Positions 7,796 to 15,043 of a stretch of DNA of 26,866 bases are shown in pieces (the first letter of the stretch is position 1; the number at the start of each line of letters is the position of its first letter). Location: assembly GCA_964518995.1 (NCBI GenBank), contig CAZFJU010000029.1, forward strand, positions 1 through 26,866, given 5' to 3'. The notes beneath the pieces are model-generated. The model was not told the DNA's origin. It made no database searches and worked only from the letters and a program-made list of their open reading frames with translations. The translations under genes were made by a program, and so were the position numbers. This stretch comes from ZC4RG20 sp964518995. GTDB taxonomy: Bacteria; Pseudomonadota; Gammaproteobacteria; Steroidobacterales; Rariloculaceae.

Positions 7796-8297
7796 GCGCT
7801 CACCGCGGCGCATGGCGCGTGTCACGCTGAGCTCACCGCGGCGCATGGCGCGTGTCACGCTGAGCTCACCGCGGCGCATGGCGGGCGTCACGCTGATCGA
7901 GCTGATGATCGTAGTCGTCATCATCTCGATACTCGCTCTGATCGCGGTGCCGAGTTACCGCCAATACACGCAGCGTGCCCACCGAACGGAAGCCAAGGCG
8001 GCCCTTCTGCAGCTGCAGGCCAATCAGGAACGCTGGTATCTGCAGAACAACACCTACACATCGGACCCGGCAGCGCTCGGCTTCACCGACAGTCGTAGCG
8101 AGAACGGCGTGTATACGCTCAGCATCACAGCGGCTGCGGGCGGCCTCGCCGAGGGTTACGTCGCCACGGCGGCCCCAGCTGCCAGCGGCGGCAGGAATGG
8201 CGTGTCGATGGCCGATGATACGGAGTGTGCGTTGTTCACGGTCACGTCGCAGGGGCTTAAGAGCGCATCGCCCGATCCTAACGGCCGCTGCTGGTAG
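7785..8297 (+). CDS. pilE: Type IV pilus minor pilin PilE, with triplicated leader
   Basis: A pilin of 170 residues from GTG 7785. That start has GGAGG (7772-7776) 8 nt upstream and overlaps the end of pilY1 by 11 nt. The cleavage site is MAG/VTLIELMIVVVIISILALIAVPSYRQY with Glu at mature position 5, followed by the PilE pattern HRTEAKAALLQLQANQERWYLQNNTY. Two cysteines (ECALF and NGRCW at the end) define the D-region disulfide. From GTG 7785 the leader is 34 residues and consists largely of a unit SPRRMARVTLS present twice before the real site. In-frame ATGs at 7812, 7845 and 7878 occur at the same place in each unit. The last gives a minimal leader MAG but has no Shine-Dalgarno, so the true start is uncertain. 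The gene converges on lspA with a 4-bp gap. Confidence 0.9.
   Translation: MWIERSPRRMARVTLSSPRRMARVTLSSPRRMAGVTLIELMIVVVIISILALIAVPSYRQYTQRAHRTEAKAALLQLQANQERWYLQNNTYTSDPAALGFTDSRSENGVYTLSITAAAGGLAEGYVATAAPAASGGRNGVSMADDTECALFTVTSQGLKSASPDPNGRCW
7799..7897 (+). repeat. Three tandem 33-bp units encoding copies of the prepilin leader
   Basis: Units at 7799-7831, 7832-7864 and 7865-7897. The first two are identical; the third differs only at the cleavage-site codon region (GCGGGCGTC instead of GCGCGTGTC) and at its last base. Being 33 bp, the array keeps the frame and adds 11 residues per copy. Units 1 and 2 carry Arg where unit 3 has the cleavage-site Gly, so only the last copy should be processed. 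Confidence 0.93.
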
Positions 8298-8301
8298 CCA
8301 T

Positions 8302-8847
8302 TCAGGGCGCCCCGTCCTCGCGGCGGCGCCCTGCTCCGCTGCGCGCTTCGTGCCGCCACTGAAGCACGCTATCGAGAATGATCAGCGCGGCGCCGACCGT
8401 GATGGCCGAATCGGCGACATTGAACGCCGGGAACGACCAGCCTGCATAGTGGACACGGATGAAGTCGATCACGTGCCCCCAATAGATTCGGTCGATCACG
8501 TTACCCACCGCTCCGCCGAGCACGAGCGCGAGGCCCGCGGCGAGCACGCCCTGACCGCGCGCAGGCAGCCGGCATAGCCAGATCAAGATGCCGATGCTGA
8601 CGACGACCGCGACGGTCGTGAAGAACCATCGTTGCCACCCGGATGCGTCGCTCAGCAGGCTGAATGCCGCCCCCTCGTTGTGCAGCCGCATGATGCTCAG
8701 CATCGGCAGCACAACAATCTCTTCAAAGACCGACAGACTGCGAGTGATGGCGTACTTGGTCGCCTGATCGAGCGCGATCACCACGGCGGTAAGCCACAGC
8801 CAGGCGCTCGCCCCTGTGCGCAGCCCGATCCGGCGTCGCGCGCTCAT
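8302..8847 (-). CDS. lspA: Prolipoprotein signal peptidase (signal peptidase II)
   Basis: A 181-residue inner-membrane aspartyl protease that removes the signal peptide from lipid-modified prolipoproteins. Four hydrophobic segments are visible (about residues 14-32, 72-92, 99-117, 142-162). The family motifs are LDQATKYAI (residues 26-34), LHNEGAAFS (55-63), GNVIDR with catalytic Asp119, and FNVADS with catalytic Asp146. The start ATG at 8847 overlaps the ileS stop (ATGA), which fixes it; an upstream extension of the frame lies inside ileS and is ignored. The tail is slightly longer and more basic than in E. coli LspA. It is the last gene of murJ-ribF-ileS-lspA. Confidence 0.95.
   Translation of the reverse strand: MSARRRIGLRTGASAWLWLTAVVIALDQATKYAITRSLSVFEEIVVLPMLSIMRLHNEGAAFSLLSDASGWQRWFFTTVAVVVSIGILIWLCRLPARGQGVLAAGLALVLGGAVGNVIDRIYWGHVIDFIRVHYAGWSFPAFNVADSAITVGAALIILDSVLQWRHEARSGAGRRREDGAP
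8303..8333. terminator. GC-rich hairpin between the convergent genes pilE and lspA
   Basis: CAGGGCGCC (8303-8311) and GGCGCCCTG (8325-8333) form a perfect 9-bp stem that can extend by CCG/CGG inside. It starts 6 bp after the pilE stop and covers the last codons of lspA, the only non-coding candidate between the two converging operons. There is no T-run on either side, so intrinsic termination is uncertain. It could act as a 3'-end stabilising structure for both transcripts. Confidence 0.4.
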
Positions 8848-11800
8848 CCGGCGGCGTCCTCCTTGGCGAGCCGGATCACCCAGCCGGGCTCGGCATCCGC
8901 CTGGGCGACGACGTACGCGCGCTCGTCCGCAGGGCGCTGCCAACGGCTCGCGAGCGTCTCGCTCATGACGTACTCGCGATGCGCATCGAGCGCGTCCGTG
9001 ACGACGGCGTCGCCTTCGATGTCGAGGACGATCCGATCCGCAACCTCGAGACCCGCCTGCTTGCGCGCGTCCTGCACGGCGCGCACCAGTTCGCGCGCGA
9101 GCCCTTCACGCTTCAGCTCGTCGGTGAGCGTGGTGTCGAGGCCGACGAGATAGCCGCCCTCCTCGGCGCACGCGAAGCCTTCCGCGGACGATGTCTCGAT
9201 CAACAGCGACTCCGGCGGCAGCTCGACGCGCTCCCCGGCGATCTCCACGTATTGAGTCTCGCCCCGGGCGGCCGCTGCCGCGATCGCCGCCGCATCGGCC
9301 GTTGCGAGGTGCGTCCGGATCGCCGGAATCAGCTTGCCGTAGCGCTTTCCAAGCAGCGGCAAATTCGGTTTGATCCGGTAGCTGACCAGCTCGGCATCGC
9401 GCGCCAGAAGCTCGATCGATTTGACATTCAGCTCCTCGAGGATTTGCTCGCCGTGCCGGTGCACCGCGCGCTCCGCGGCGTCGTCCGGCACGCGCACGAG
9501 CAGCCGCCCGAGCGGCTGGCGTACCTTGAGCCGCGATTCGTTGCGGGCCGCCCGGCCGAGACCGACGATCCGCTGCACGATGGCCGTCTGCTCGAGCAAC
9601 TCCGAGTCGAGGCGCTCCGGGCGATGCTCGGGCCATGAGGTCTGATGCACGCTCGGCGGAGCCTCCGGCCGCACGCTGCACACGAGATTGCGGTACATCG
9701 TTTCGCTGATGAACGGCACGAACGGTGCGAGCAGGCGCGTCAGCGTCTCGAGGCACTCGTAGAGAGTTGCGTACGCCGACTGCTTGTCGTCTCCGCTCGC
9801 CGCCTTCCAGAACCGCCGCCGATTACGCCGGACATACCAGTTGCTGAGCTGATCGACGAAACGCTCGATCGCGACGCCAGCCGTCAGCGCGTCGTAGCGC
9901 TCGAGCGCATCCGTCACCTTGCGAACCGTATCCTCGAGCAGCGAGATCACCCATCGGTCGATCTCCGCCCGCGCGTCCGGTGCGCCGCGGCGCGGATCGA
10001 AGCCATCGAGCCGCGCATACATCACGAAGAAGCCGTACGTGTTCCACAACGTGTTGATAAAGCCGCTCGCCACGTCCGCGATGATGTCGACCGACACGCG
10101 CTTCTGCACGTCCGGCGCGACGCGCGCCGAAAAATGCCAGCGCAGCGCGTCGGCGCCGACCGAGTCGAAAACATCGTACGGGTCGACGATATTGCCGAGC
10201 GACTTCGACATCTTCTTGCCGTCTTGATCGACGATATGGCTCAGACAGACGACATTCTTGTATGCAATGCTATCTGAGACCATCGTCGCGATTGCGTGCA
10301 GCGTATAGAACCAGCCGCGCGTCTGATCGATCGCCTCGCAAATGAAATCGGCCGGGAAGCTCTGCTCGAACGTCTCGCGGCGCTCGAACGGATAGTGCCA
10401 CTGCGCATACGGCATGGAGCCCGAATCGAACCAGCAATCGATGACTTCGGCCACGCGGCGATACTCGCGCCCGTTGTGCATGAACGTGATCTCGTCGATC
10501 GCGGGCCGATGCAAGTCCACGCCCTCGAGCTTGCGGCCGGCGCGCGCCTCGAGATCGGCGACCGAGCCGATGCAGATGAAGTCTCCGTCGCCATCCGTCC
10601 ACACCGGCAACGGTGTGCCCCAGAACCGCTCGCGCGACAGGGCCCAGTCGATGTTGTTCTCGAGCCAATTGCCGAAGCGCCCGTCGCGGATGTAGTCGGG
10701 CACCCAATTGATGCCGCGATTGAGCTCGACGAGCCGCTCGCGAAAATCAGTCGTGCGGATGTACCACGCATTCTTTGCGTAGTAGATCAATGGATCTCCC
10801 GTCCGCCAGCCGAACGGGTAATTGTGCGTGTACTGCTCGGCGCGAAACAGCAGCCCGCGCTCGCGCAGGAGCTCGATGATCACCGGATCCGCGTCTTTGA
10901 AGAACTTTCCGGCGACCGGCGCAACCTCGGGCTTGAAGTAGCCGTCGTCGCCGACGCCATGCAGCACCGGCAGCCCGTGCTTGCGGCCAAGCTTCAAGTC
11001 GTCCTCACCATACGCTGGCGCGATGTGCACGAGGCCGGTGCCGTCTTCGGTCGTGACGAATTCGGCGGTCCGCACGCGGCAGATATCGCCGTCAACCGGC
11101 AGATAGTCGAACAGGCGCTCGTAGCGCATACCGTCCATATCGCGCCCGCGCATGATCTTGCTGATGGCGTCGGGCGGCGCGTCCGTCCCGAGCGCCGACG
11201 CGATCAGCTCGCGCGCCATGATTAACGTCTCGTCGCCCCGCCGCACCCACGCGTACTCGACATCCGGATGCACAGCCAGCAGCAGGTTCGACGGCAGCGT
11301 CCACGGCGTCGTCGTCCAGACCAGGAAATAGGTGTTGTCCTCGTCCGCAAGCTTGAAGCGCACGTATACCGACGGGTCCTCGACCTCGCGATAGCCGAGC
11401 GCCACCTCATGCGACGACAGCGTTGCGCCGATGCGCGGGTCGTACGGCACGACCTTATAGCCCTGATAGATCAGCCCGCGATCCCAGATTTGCTTGAGCA
11501 GCCACCACACCGACTCGATGTACTCGTTGTGCAGCGTGAAGTAGGCCTCGCTCATGTCCACCCAGTAGCCCATGCGCTCGGTCATCGCCTCCCAATCGGC
11601 GACATAACGCAGCACGGACTCGCGGCACTTGGCCACGAACTCGGCGATGCCGACTTCCTGCTCGATGCGCTTCTTGTCGAAGATCCCGAGCTGCTTTTCG
11701 ACCTCGTGCTCGACGGGCAGACCGTGGGTATCCCAGCCGGCCTTCCGCGGCACGTGGAAGCCGCGCATGGTTTTATAGCGCGGGTAAAGATCCTTGAAGG

Positions 11801-11987
11801 TGCGGGCGAGCACGTGGTGAATGCCCGGGCGGCCGTTTGCCGTCGGCGGCCCTTCGTAGAACACGAAGCGCGGGCGGTCTTGGCCCGCATCGAGCACGCG
11901 CCGGAAGATCTGCTCGCGCTCCCAGAACTCGAGAACTTCTTTTTCGACGGCCGGACCGTCGTATCGGGGTGCTACTGGTTCGAACAT
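8844..11987 (-). CDS. ileS: Isoleucyl-tRNA synthetase, type 2, with permuted HIGH motif (GIHH)
   Basis: A class I aminoacyl-tRNA synthetase of 1047 residues that charges tRNA-Ile. ATG 11987 starts MFEPVAPRYDGPAV and has a weak GGGA element upstream; the frame stays open further upstream to 12053 but that extension lacks family similarity. The signature region reads YEGPPTANGRPGIHHVLA: the expected HxGH is replaced by G-I-H-H (residues 55-58; 11814-11825). Next come KAGWDTHGLPVEHEVEKQLG, the CP1 editing domain with WTTTPWTLPSN, and an intact KMSKS (residues 592-596; 10200-10214). The C-terminal end lacks the Cys zinc finger of E. coli-type enzymes. The sequence style and length fit the eukaryote-like IleRS2 class, associated with low sensitivity to mupirocin. 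It is translationally coupled to lspA by a 4-nt overlap. Confidence 0.95.
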   Translation of the reverse strand: MFEPVAPRYDGPAVEKEVLEFWEREQIFRRVLDAGQDRPRFVFYEGPPTANGRPGIHHVLARTFKDLYPRYKTMRGFHVPRKAGWDTHGLPVEHEVEKQLGIFDKKRIEQEVGIAEFVAKCRESVLRYVADWEAMTERMGYWVDMSEAYFTLHNEYIESVWWLLKQIWDRGLIYQGYKVVPYDPRIGATLSSHEVALGYREVEDPSVYVRFKLADEDNTYFLVWTTTPWTLPSNLLLAVHPDVEYAWVRRGDETLIMARELIASALGTDAPPDAISKIMRGRDMDGMRYERLFDYLPVDGDICRVRTAEFVTTEDGTGLVHIAPAYGEDDLKLGRKHGLPVLHGVGDDGYFKPEVAPVAGKFFKDADPVIIELLRERGLLFRAEQYTHNYPFGWRTGDPLIYYAKNAWYIRTTDFRERLVELNRGINWVPDYIRDGRFGNWLENNIDWALSRERFWGTPLPVWTDGDGDFICIGSVADLEARAGRKLEGVDLHRPAIDEITFMHNGREYRRVAEVIDCWFDSGSMPYAQWHYPFERRETFEQSFPADFICEAIDQTRGWFYTLHAIATMVSDSIAYKNVVCLSHIVDQDGKKMSKSLGNIVDPYDVFDSVGADALRWHFSARVAPDVQKRVSVDIIADVASGFINTLWNTYGFFVMYARLDGFDPRRGAPDARAEIDRWVISLLEDTVRKVTDALERYDALTAGVAIERFVDQLSNWYVRRNRRRFWKAASGDDKQSAYATLYECLETLTRLLAPFVPFISETMYRNLVCSVRPEAPPSVHQTSWPEHRPERLDSELLEQTAIVQRIVGLGRAARNESRLKVRQPLGRLLVRVPDDAAERAVHRHGEQILEELNVKSIELLARDAELVSYRIKPNLPLLGKRYGKLIPAIRTHLATADAAAIAAAAARGETQYVEIAGERVELPPESLLIETSSAEGFACAEEGGYLVGLDTTLTDELKREGLARELVRAVQDARKQAGLEVADRIVLDIEGDAVVTDALDAHREYVMSETLASRWQRPADERAYVVAQADAEPGWVIRLAKEDAAG

Positions 11988-12014
11988 CGTTTTATCCCGC
12001 GAAATGCGTAAAGG

Positions 12015-12044
12015 CCGCGAAACGTCATGGGAACGCGTTCGCGG
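12015..12044 (-). promoter_or_regulatory. Stem-loop and palindrome in the ileS leader
   Basis: CCGCGAA (12015-12021) pairs with TTCGCGG (12038-12044), and the loop contains the perfect 10-bp palindrome GAACGCGTTC (12031-12040). The structure starts 28 nt upstream of the ileS ATG in the 157-bp ribF-ileS gap. I see no T-box (a Firmicutes device). Whether it regulates ileS or is incidental in GC-rich DNA is open. Confidence 0.35.
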
Positions 12045-12144
12045 AAAGCGCACGTCGGGCCAGGAGCGACGAGTTTCGCGGCATCAGCCGGTTCGCCGCG
12101 CACCCACGAAAGCGGCGGCGTTCGGGCGGCTGAGTTTACGCGAT

Positions 12145-13068
12145 TCACGACGCGAGCGCAGCCCGCGCCTCGCCGACATCGAGCGCCATTTGCGCCTTCA
12201 GCGCATCGAGACCGTCGAAGTGCCGCTCCTCACGCAGCCTCTTGATGAAATGCACAGTGATGTGCTCGCCATAGACGTCGCGATCGAAATCGAAGATGAG
12301 CACTTCGAGCAACGCATGGTCACCGCCGACCGTCGGCCGCGTACCGATGCTCGCGACGCCGTCGAGCAGGCTCGGGCCGAGGCCGCTGACCCGTACCGCG
12401 AAGATCCCGTCGACCGGCGACCTGCGGCGCTTGAGGCTCACGTTCGCCGTCGGAAAGCCAAGCCGCTTACCGAGCCCCAGCCCGCGGATCACACGGCCAG
12501 ACAAGCTGTAATCCCGCCCCAGCATCGCCTTCGCTTTATCGAGATCGCCCGCTGCGAGCGCGCTGCGAATGGCGGTGCTGCTGACACGCTCGCCGCCGAG
12601 CGCGACCGGCGGCACGACCGTCACGTCGAAGCCGTGCTCGCGGCCCGCATGCCGCAGCTCGTCGAGCCCGCCGCCGCGCCCGCGCCCGAAGCGAAAATCG
12701 TGGCCGACGACGACATGCCGCGCCGCGAACCGCGCGACCAGCAGCTCCTCGACGAAAACCTGCGGTGGGAGTTGCTTGAGCTTACGGAACCTCGGGCAGA
12801 AGAACTCGTCGATGCCGGTCGCGCAGAGCAACTCGAAACGCTCGCGGAAGCAAGTGAGCCGCGCGGGCGGACAGTCGGGCAACAGCACTTCTCCCGGCAT
12901 CGGCTCGAACGAGCAGACGAGCGCCGGCACGTCGAGCGCCTGCGCCGCCTCCAGCACGGTGGCCAGAATCCGCTGATGCCCGACGTGCAGACCGTCGAAC
13001 GCGCCGACCGTCACGATGCGTCCGTCCGGCACCGGCAGCATCACGTCGATGTCACGGCACAGGTGCAT
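12145..13068 (-). CDS. ribF: Bifunctional riboflavin kinase / FAD synthetase
   Basis: A 307-residue cytoplasmic enzyme that phosphorylates riboflavin to FMN and adenylates FMN to FAD. The N-terminal FAD synthetase (nucleotidyltransferase) domain has VGAFDGLHVGHQ (residues 21-32), VVGHDFRFGRGRGGG (120-134) and the STAIRSALAAGDL motif (164-176). The C-terminal kinase domain has GRVIRGLGLGKRLGFPTANV (191-210) with the PTAN motif, then PVDGIFAV. The start ATG 13068 lies 2 bp after the murJ stop; upstream in-frame codons lie inside murJ. The adjacency ribF-ileS-lspA is widely conserved in Gammaproteobacteria. Length is normal. The GAFDG variant of the usual GNFDG is a conservative difference. Confidence 0.95.
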   Translation of the reverse strand: MHLCRDIDVMLPVPDGRIVTVGAFDGLHVGHQRILATVLEAAQALDVPALVCSFEPMPGEVLLPDCPPARLTCFRERFELLCATGIDEFFCPRFRKLKQLPPQVFVEELLVARFAARHVVVGHDFRFGRGRGGGLDELRHAGREHGFDVTVVPPVALGGERVSSTAIRSALAAGDLDKAKAMLGRDYSLSGRVIRGLGLGKRLGFPTANVSLKRRRSPVDGIFAVRVSGLGPSLLDGVASIGTRPTVGGDHALLEVLIFDFDRDVYGEHITVHFIKRLREERHFDGLDALKAQMALDVGEARAALAS

Positions 13069-13070
13069 GA

Positions 13071-14672
13071 TCAACGGGCTGCGGACTCGGCCTCGGCGCG
13101 CAGCGCCTTCGGGCCGATGCCAAGCGCCGCGCAGGCGGCGACATAGACAAGCATGCCGCCGACGACCAGCGCCGCGAGCCAGAGCACTCTTGCCTGCCGG
13201 CCGAGCTCCAGCCAATCACCGACCACGCGATTCGTGATCACGATGCATACCGTCATCGCGGCGCAGGCTGCCGCGACGCGCGCAAGCAGCGGCCACCAGC
13301 GAACGCGGCTGCGATACGCCGCCGTCGAGGTCAGGCCGGACAACAACAGGCCCGCGTTGCAGAGCCCGGCGACGCTGGTCGCGAGCGCGAGACCTGCGTG
13401 GGCCGGCGCCCAGCCGGTGTGGATCAGCAAGTACACGAAGACGATATTCAGCACGAGATTCAGCAAAAGCGTGCGCACGCCAATGCGCACCGGAGTCCGC
13501 GTATCCTGCCGCGCGAAATAGGCGGGCGCCAGCACCTTCACCGCGACGAAGCCGATCAGCCCCGGCGCGAACGCCATCAGGCTGATGGCTGCCATATGCA
13601 CGTCCTCGGCACCGAACTCTCCGCCATAGAAGATCGTTGCCAGCAACGGCTCCGCCAGCAATAACAGACCGATGGCCGCCGGCAAGGTCACGACCAGCAC
13701 CCAGCGCAGTGCCCAGTCGAGCGTCGCGGCAAACTCCTGCGGAGACCGGCGGGCATACTGCTCGGCGAGATTCGGCAGTATGACGGTGCCGAGCGCAATG
13801 CCGACCATCCCGAGCGGAAACTCCATCAGCCGGTCCGAATAATACAGCCAGCTGATGCTTCCGGCGGCGAGAAACGATGCGATCAGCATGTCGAGCATCA
13901 AATTGATCTGCACGACGGACGAGCCGAACAAGGTCGGCGCCATGAAGCGCAGGACGCGCGCCACCTCGGTATCTCGAAAGGCGTAGCGCGGCCGCGGCAG
14001 CAGCCCGAGCTTCAATAGAAACGGCACCTGAAACGCGAGCTGCACGATGCCGGCGGCCAACACCCCGGCCGCAAGCCCGAGCTCCGGCCGCTCCATCCGC
14101 GCGGCCGCATAGGCGGCGAATACGATCAGCACGATATTCAGCAGGGCCGGCGTGAAAGCCGGCACGGCAAACCGCCGATGCACGTTGAGGATCGCGCCGG
14201 CGAACGCGGTCAAAGAGACGAAAAACAGATACGGCAGGGTCAGCCGCAGCATGTCCGTAGCGATCTCGTAGCGGTCGTCGTCGCCGAAAAATCCAGGAGC
14301 AAAAGCCAGAATCAGCAGCGGCGCCGCGATCACACCGACCGTGGTGATCGCGAATACCACGAGCATCAGCGTCCCGGCGACCTTGTCGATCAGCGCGCGG
14401 GTCTCTTCGGGCGCATGCGTGCCGCGATAGGCGGCCAGCACCGGCACAAAAGCTTGCGAGAACGCCCCCTCGGCGAAAAAGCGCCGCAGCAAGTTTGGAA
14501 TTTTGAACGCGACAAAGAACGCGTCCATGATGGGACCCGCGCCGAACCAGTGCGAGAAGGCGACGTCGCGCACCAGGCCCGTGATGCGCGACACGAGCGT
14601 CATCCCGCTGACGACGCTAGTCGACGCCTCGAGTCGCTGCGCGCGTTCCGCAGCGGCGTTTCGGCTGCTCAT
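13071..14672 (-). CDS. murJ: Lipid II flippase MurJ (MviN)
   Basis: A 533-residue inner-membrane protein of the MVF/MOP superfamily with about 14 predicted membrane helices. It translocates lipid II to the periplasm for peptidoglycan synthesis. The N-terminal signature is VSRITGLVRDVAFSHWFG, followed by MDAFFVAFKIPNLLRRFFAEGAFSQAFVPVLA, which is diagnostic. WLYYSDRLMEFPLGMVGIALGTVILPNLA is the conserved middle helix pair. The start ATG 14672 is chosen because AGG lies 8 nt upstream and the predicted protein then has normal family length; the frame stays open upstream to 14801 but without similarity. It is the first gene of the murJ-ribF-ileS-lspA operon, divergent from rpsT. Confidence 0.95.
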   Translation of the reverse strand: MSSRNAAAERAQRLEASTSVVSGMTLVSRITGLVRDVAFSHWFGAGPIMDAFFVAFKIPNLLRRFFAEGAFSQAFVPVLAAYRGTHAPEETRALIDKVAGTLMLVVFAITTVGVIAAPLLILAFAPGFFGDDDRYEIATDMLRLTLPYLFFVSLTAFAGAILNVHRRFAVPAFTPALLNIVLIVFAAYAAARMERPELGLAAGVLAAGIVQLAFQVPFLLKLGLLPRPRYAFRDTEVARVLRFMAPTLFGSSVVQINLMLDMLIASFLAAGSISWLYYSDRLMEFPLGMVGIALGTVILPNLAEQYARRSPQEFAATLDWALRWVLVVTLPAAIGLLLLAEPLLATIFYGGEFGAEDVHMAAISLMAFAPGLIGFVAVKVLAPAYFARQDTRTPVRIGVRTLLLNLVLNIVFVYLLIHTGWAPAHAGLALATSVAGLCNAGLLLSGLTSTAAYRSRVRWWPLLARVAAACAAMTVCIVITNRVVGDWLELGRQARVLWLAALVVGGMLVYVAACAALGIGPKALRAEAESAAR

Positions 14673-14709
14673 CCGGCCGACCTGCACCCCGCGGAGGGGC
14701 GCGGCAAGC

Positions 14710-14738
14710 TTGACTTGAATTCGATGGGTTCGAATAAT
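14710..14738 (+). promoter_or_regulatory. Sigma70 promoter of rpsT
   Basis: TTGACT (14710-14715) and AATAAT (14733-14738) are separated by exactly 17 bp. Transcription should begin near 14745, giving a leader of about 35 nt before the TTG start of rpsT. The minus strand over the same -10 reads TATTAT, so a divergent murJ promoter may overlap it, but I see no good -35 for that direction. Confidence 0.8.
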
Positions 14739-14779
14739 ACCGGGCTTTTCCCGACCCTCCGCCCAAACGGAAGCGAACC

Positions 14780-15043
14780 TTGGCCAACATTCAATCCGCA
14801 AAGAAACGTGCGCGGCAGAACGCCGTGCGTCGCGCCCATAACATGACGCTGCGATCCCGCGGCCGCACCGCGATCAAGAAGGTGCTGAAGGCCATTCAGG
14901 CCGGCGACCGCGACGCGGCGACGGTGTCGTTCCGCGAGGCCGTTCCCGAGATCGACCGCATGGTCACCAAGGGGTTGATCGCCAAGAATCGCGCCGCGCA
15001 TTACAAGAGCCGCCTGAACGCAAAGCTACGCGCGATGTCCTGA
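14780..15043 (+). CDS. rpsT: 30S ribosomal protein S20, UUG start
   Basis: An 87-residue basic protein that binds 16S rRNA helices in the small subunit. The sequence starts MANIQSAKKRARQNAVRRAHN and continues with SRGRTAIKKVLKAIQAGD and GLIAKNRAAHYKSRLNAKL, the full S20 signature. The initiation codon is TTG, as the conserved N-terminus requires. E. coli rpsT also starts with UUG, where the weak start takes part in autoregulation. GGAAG lies about 6 nt upstream. A consensus-like promoter precedes it. The last 18 nt overlap the 3' end of obgE on the other strand. Confidence 0.97.
   Translation: MANIQSAKKRARQNAVRRAHNMTLRSRGRTAIKKVLKAIQAGDRDAATVSFREAVPEIDRMVTKGLIAKNRAAHYKSRLNAKLRAMS

Noticed and set aside
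7799..7897. Possible CRISPR or VNTR array unrelated to coding
   Set aside because: Only three contiguous units with no spacers, in frame and encoding the pilin leader, so it is a coding tandem repeat.
10296..11225. 309-codon plus-strand open frame inside ileS
   Set aside because: Antisense shadow of ileS; no motif, signal peptide or ribosome binding site.
12015..12044. T-box or other known riboswitch in front of ileS
   Set aside because: No T-box sequence or specifier-loop architecture is visible; only a simple hairpin with a palindromic loop.
12004..13146. 380-codon plus-strand open frame over ribF
   Set aside because: ribF on the minus strand has all catalytic motifs; the plus-strand product is charged low-complexity sequence.
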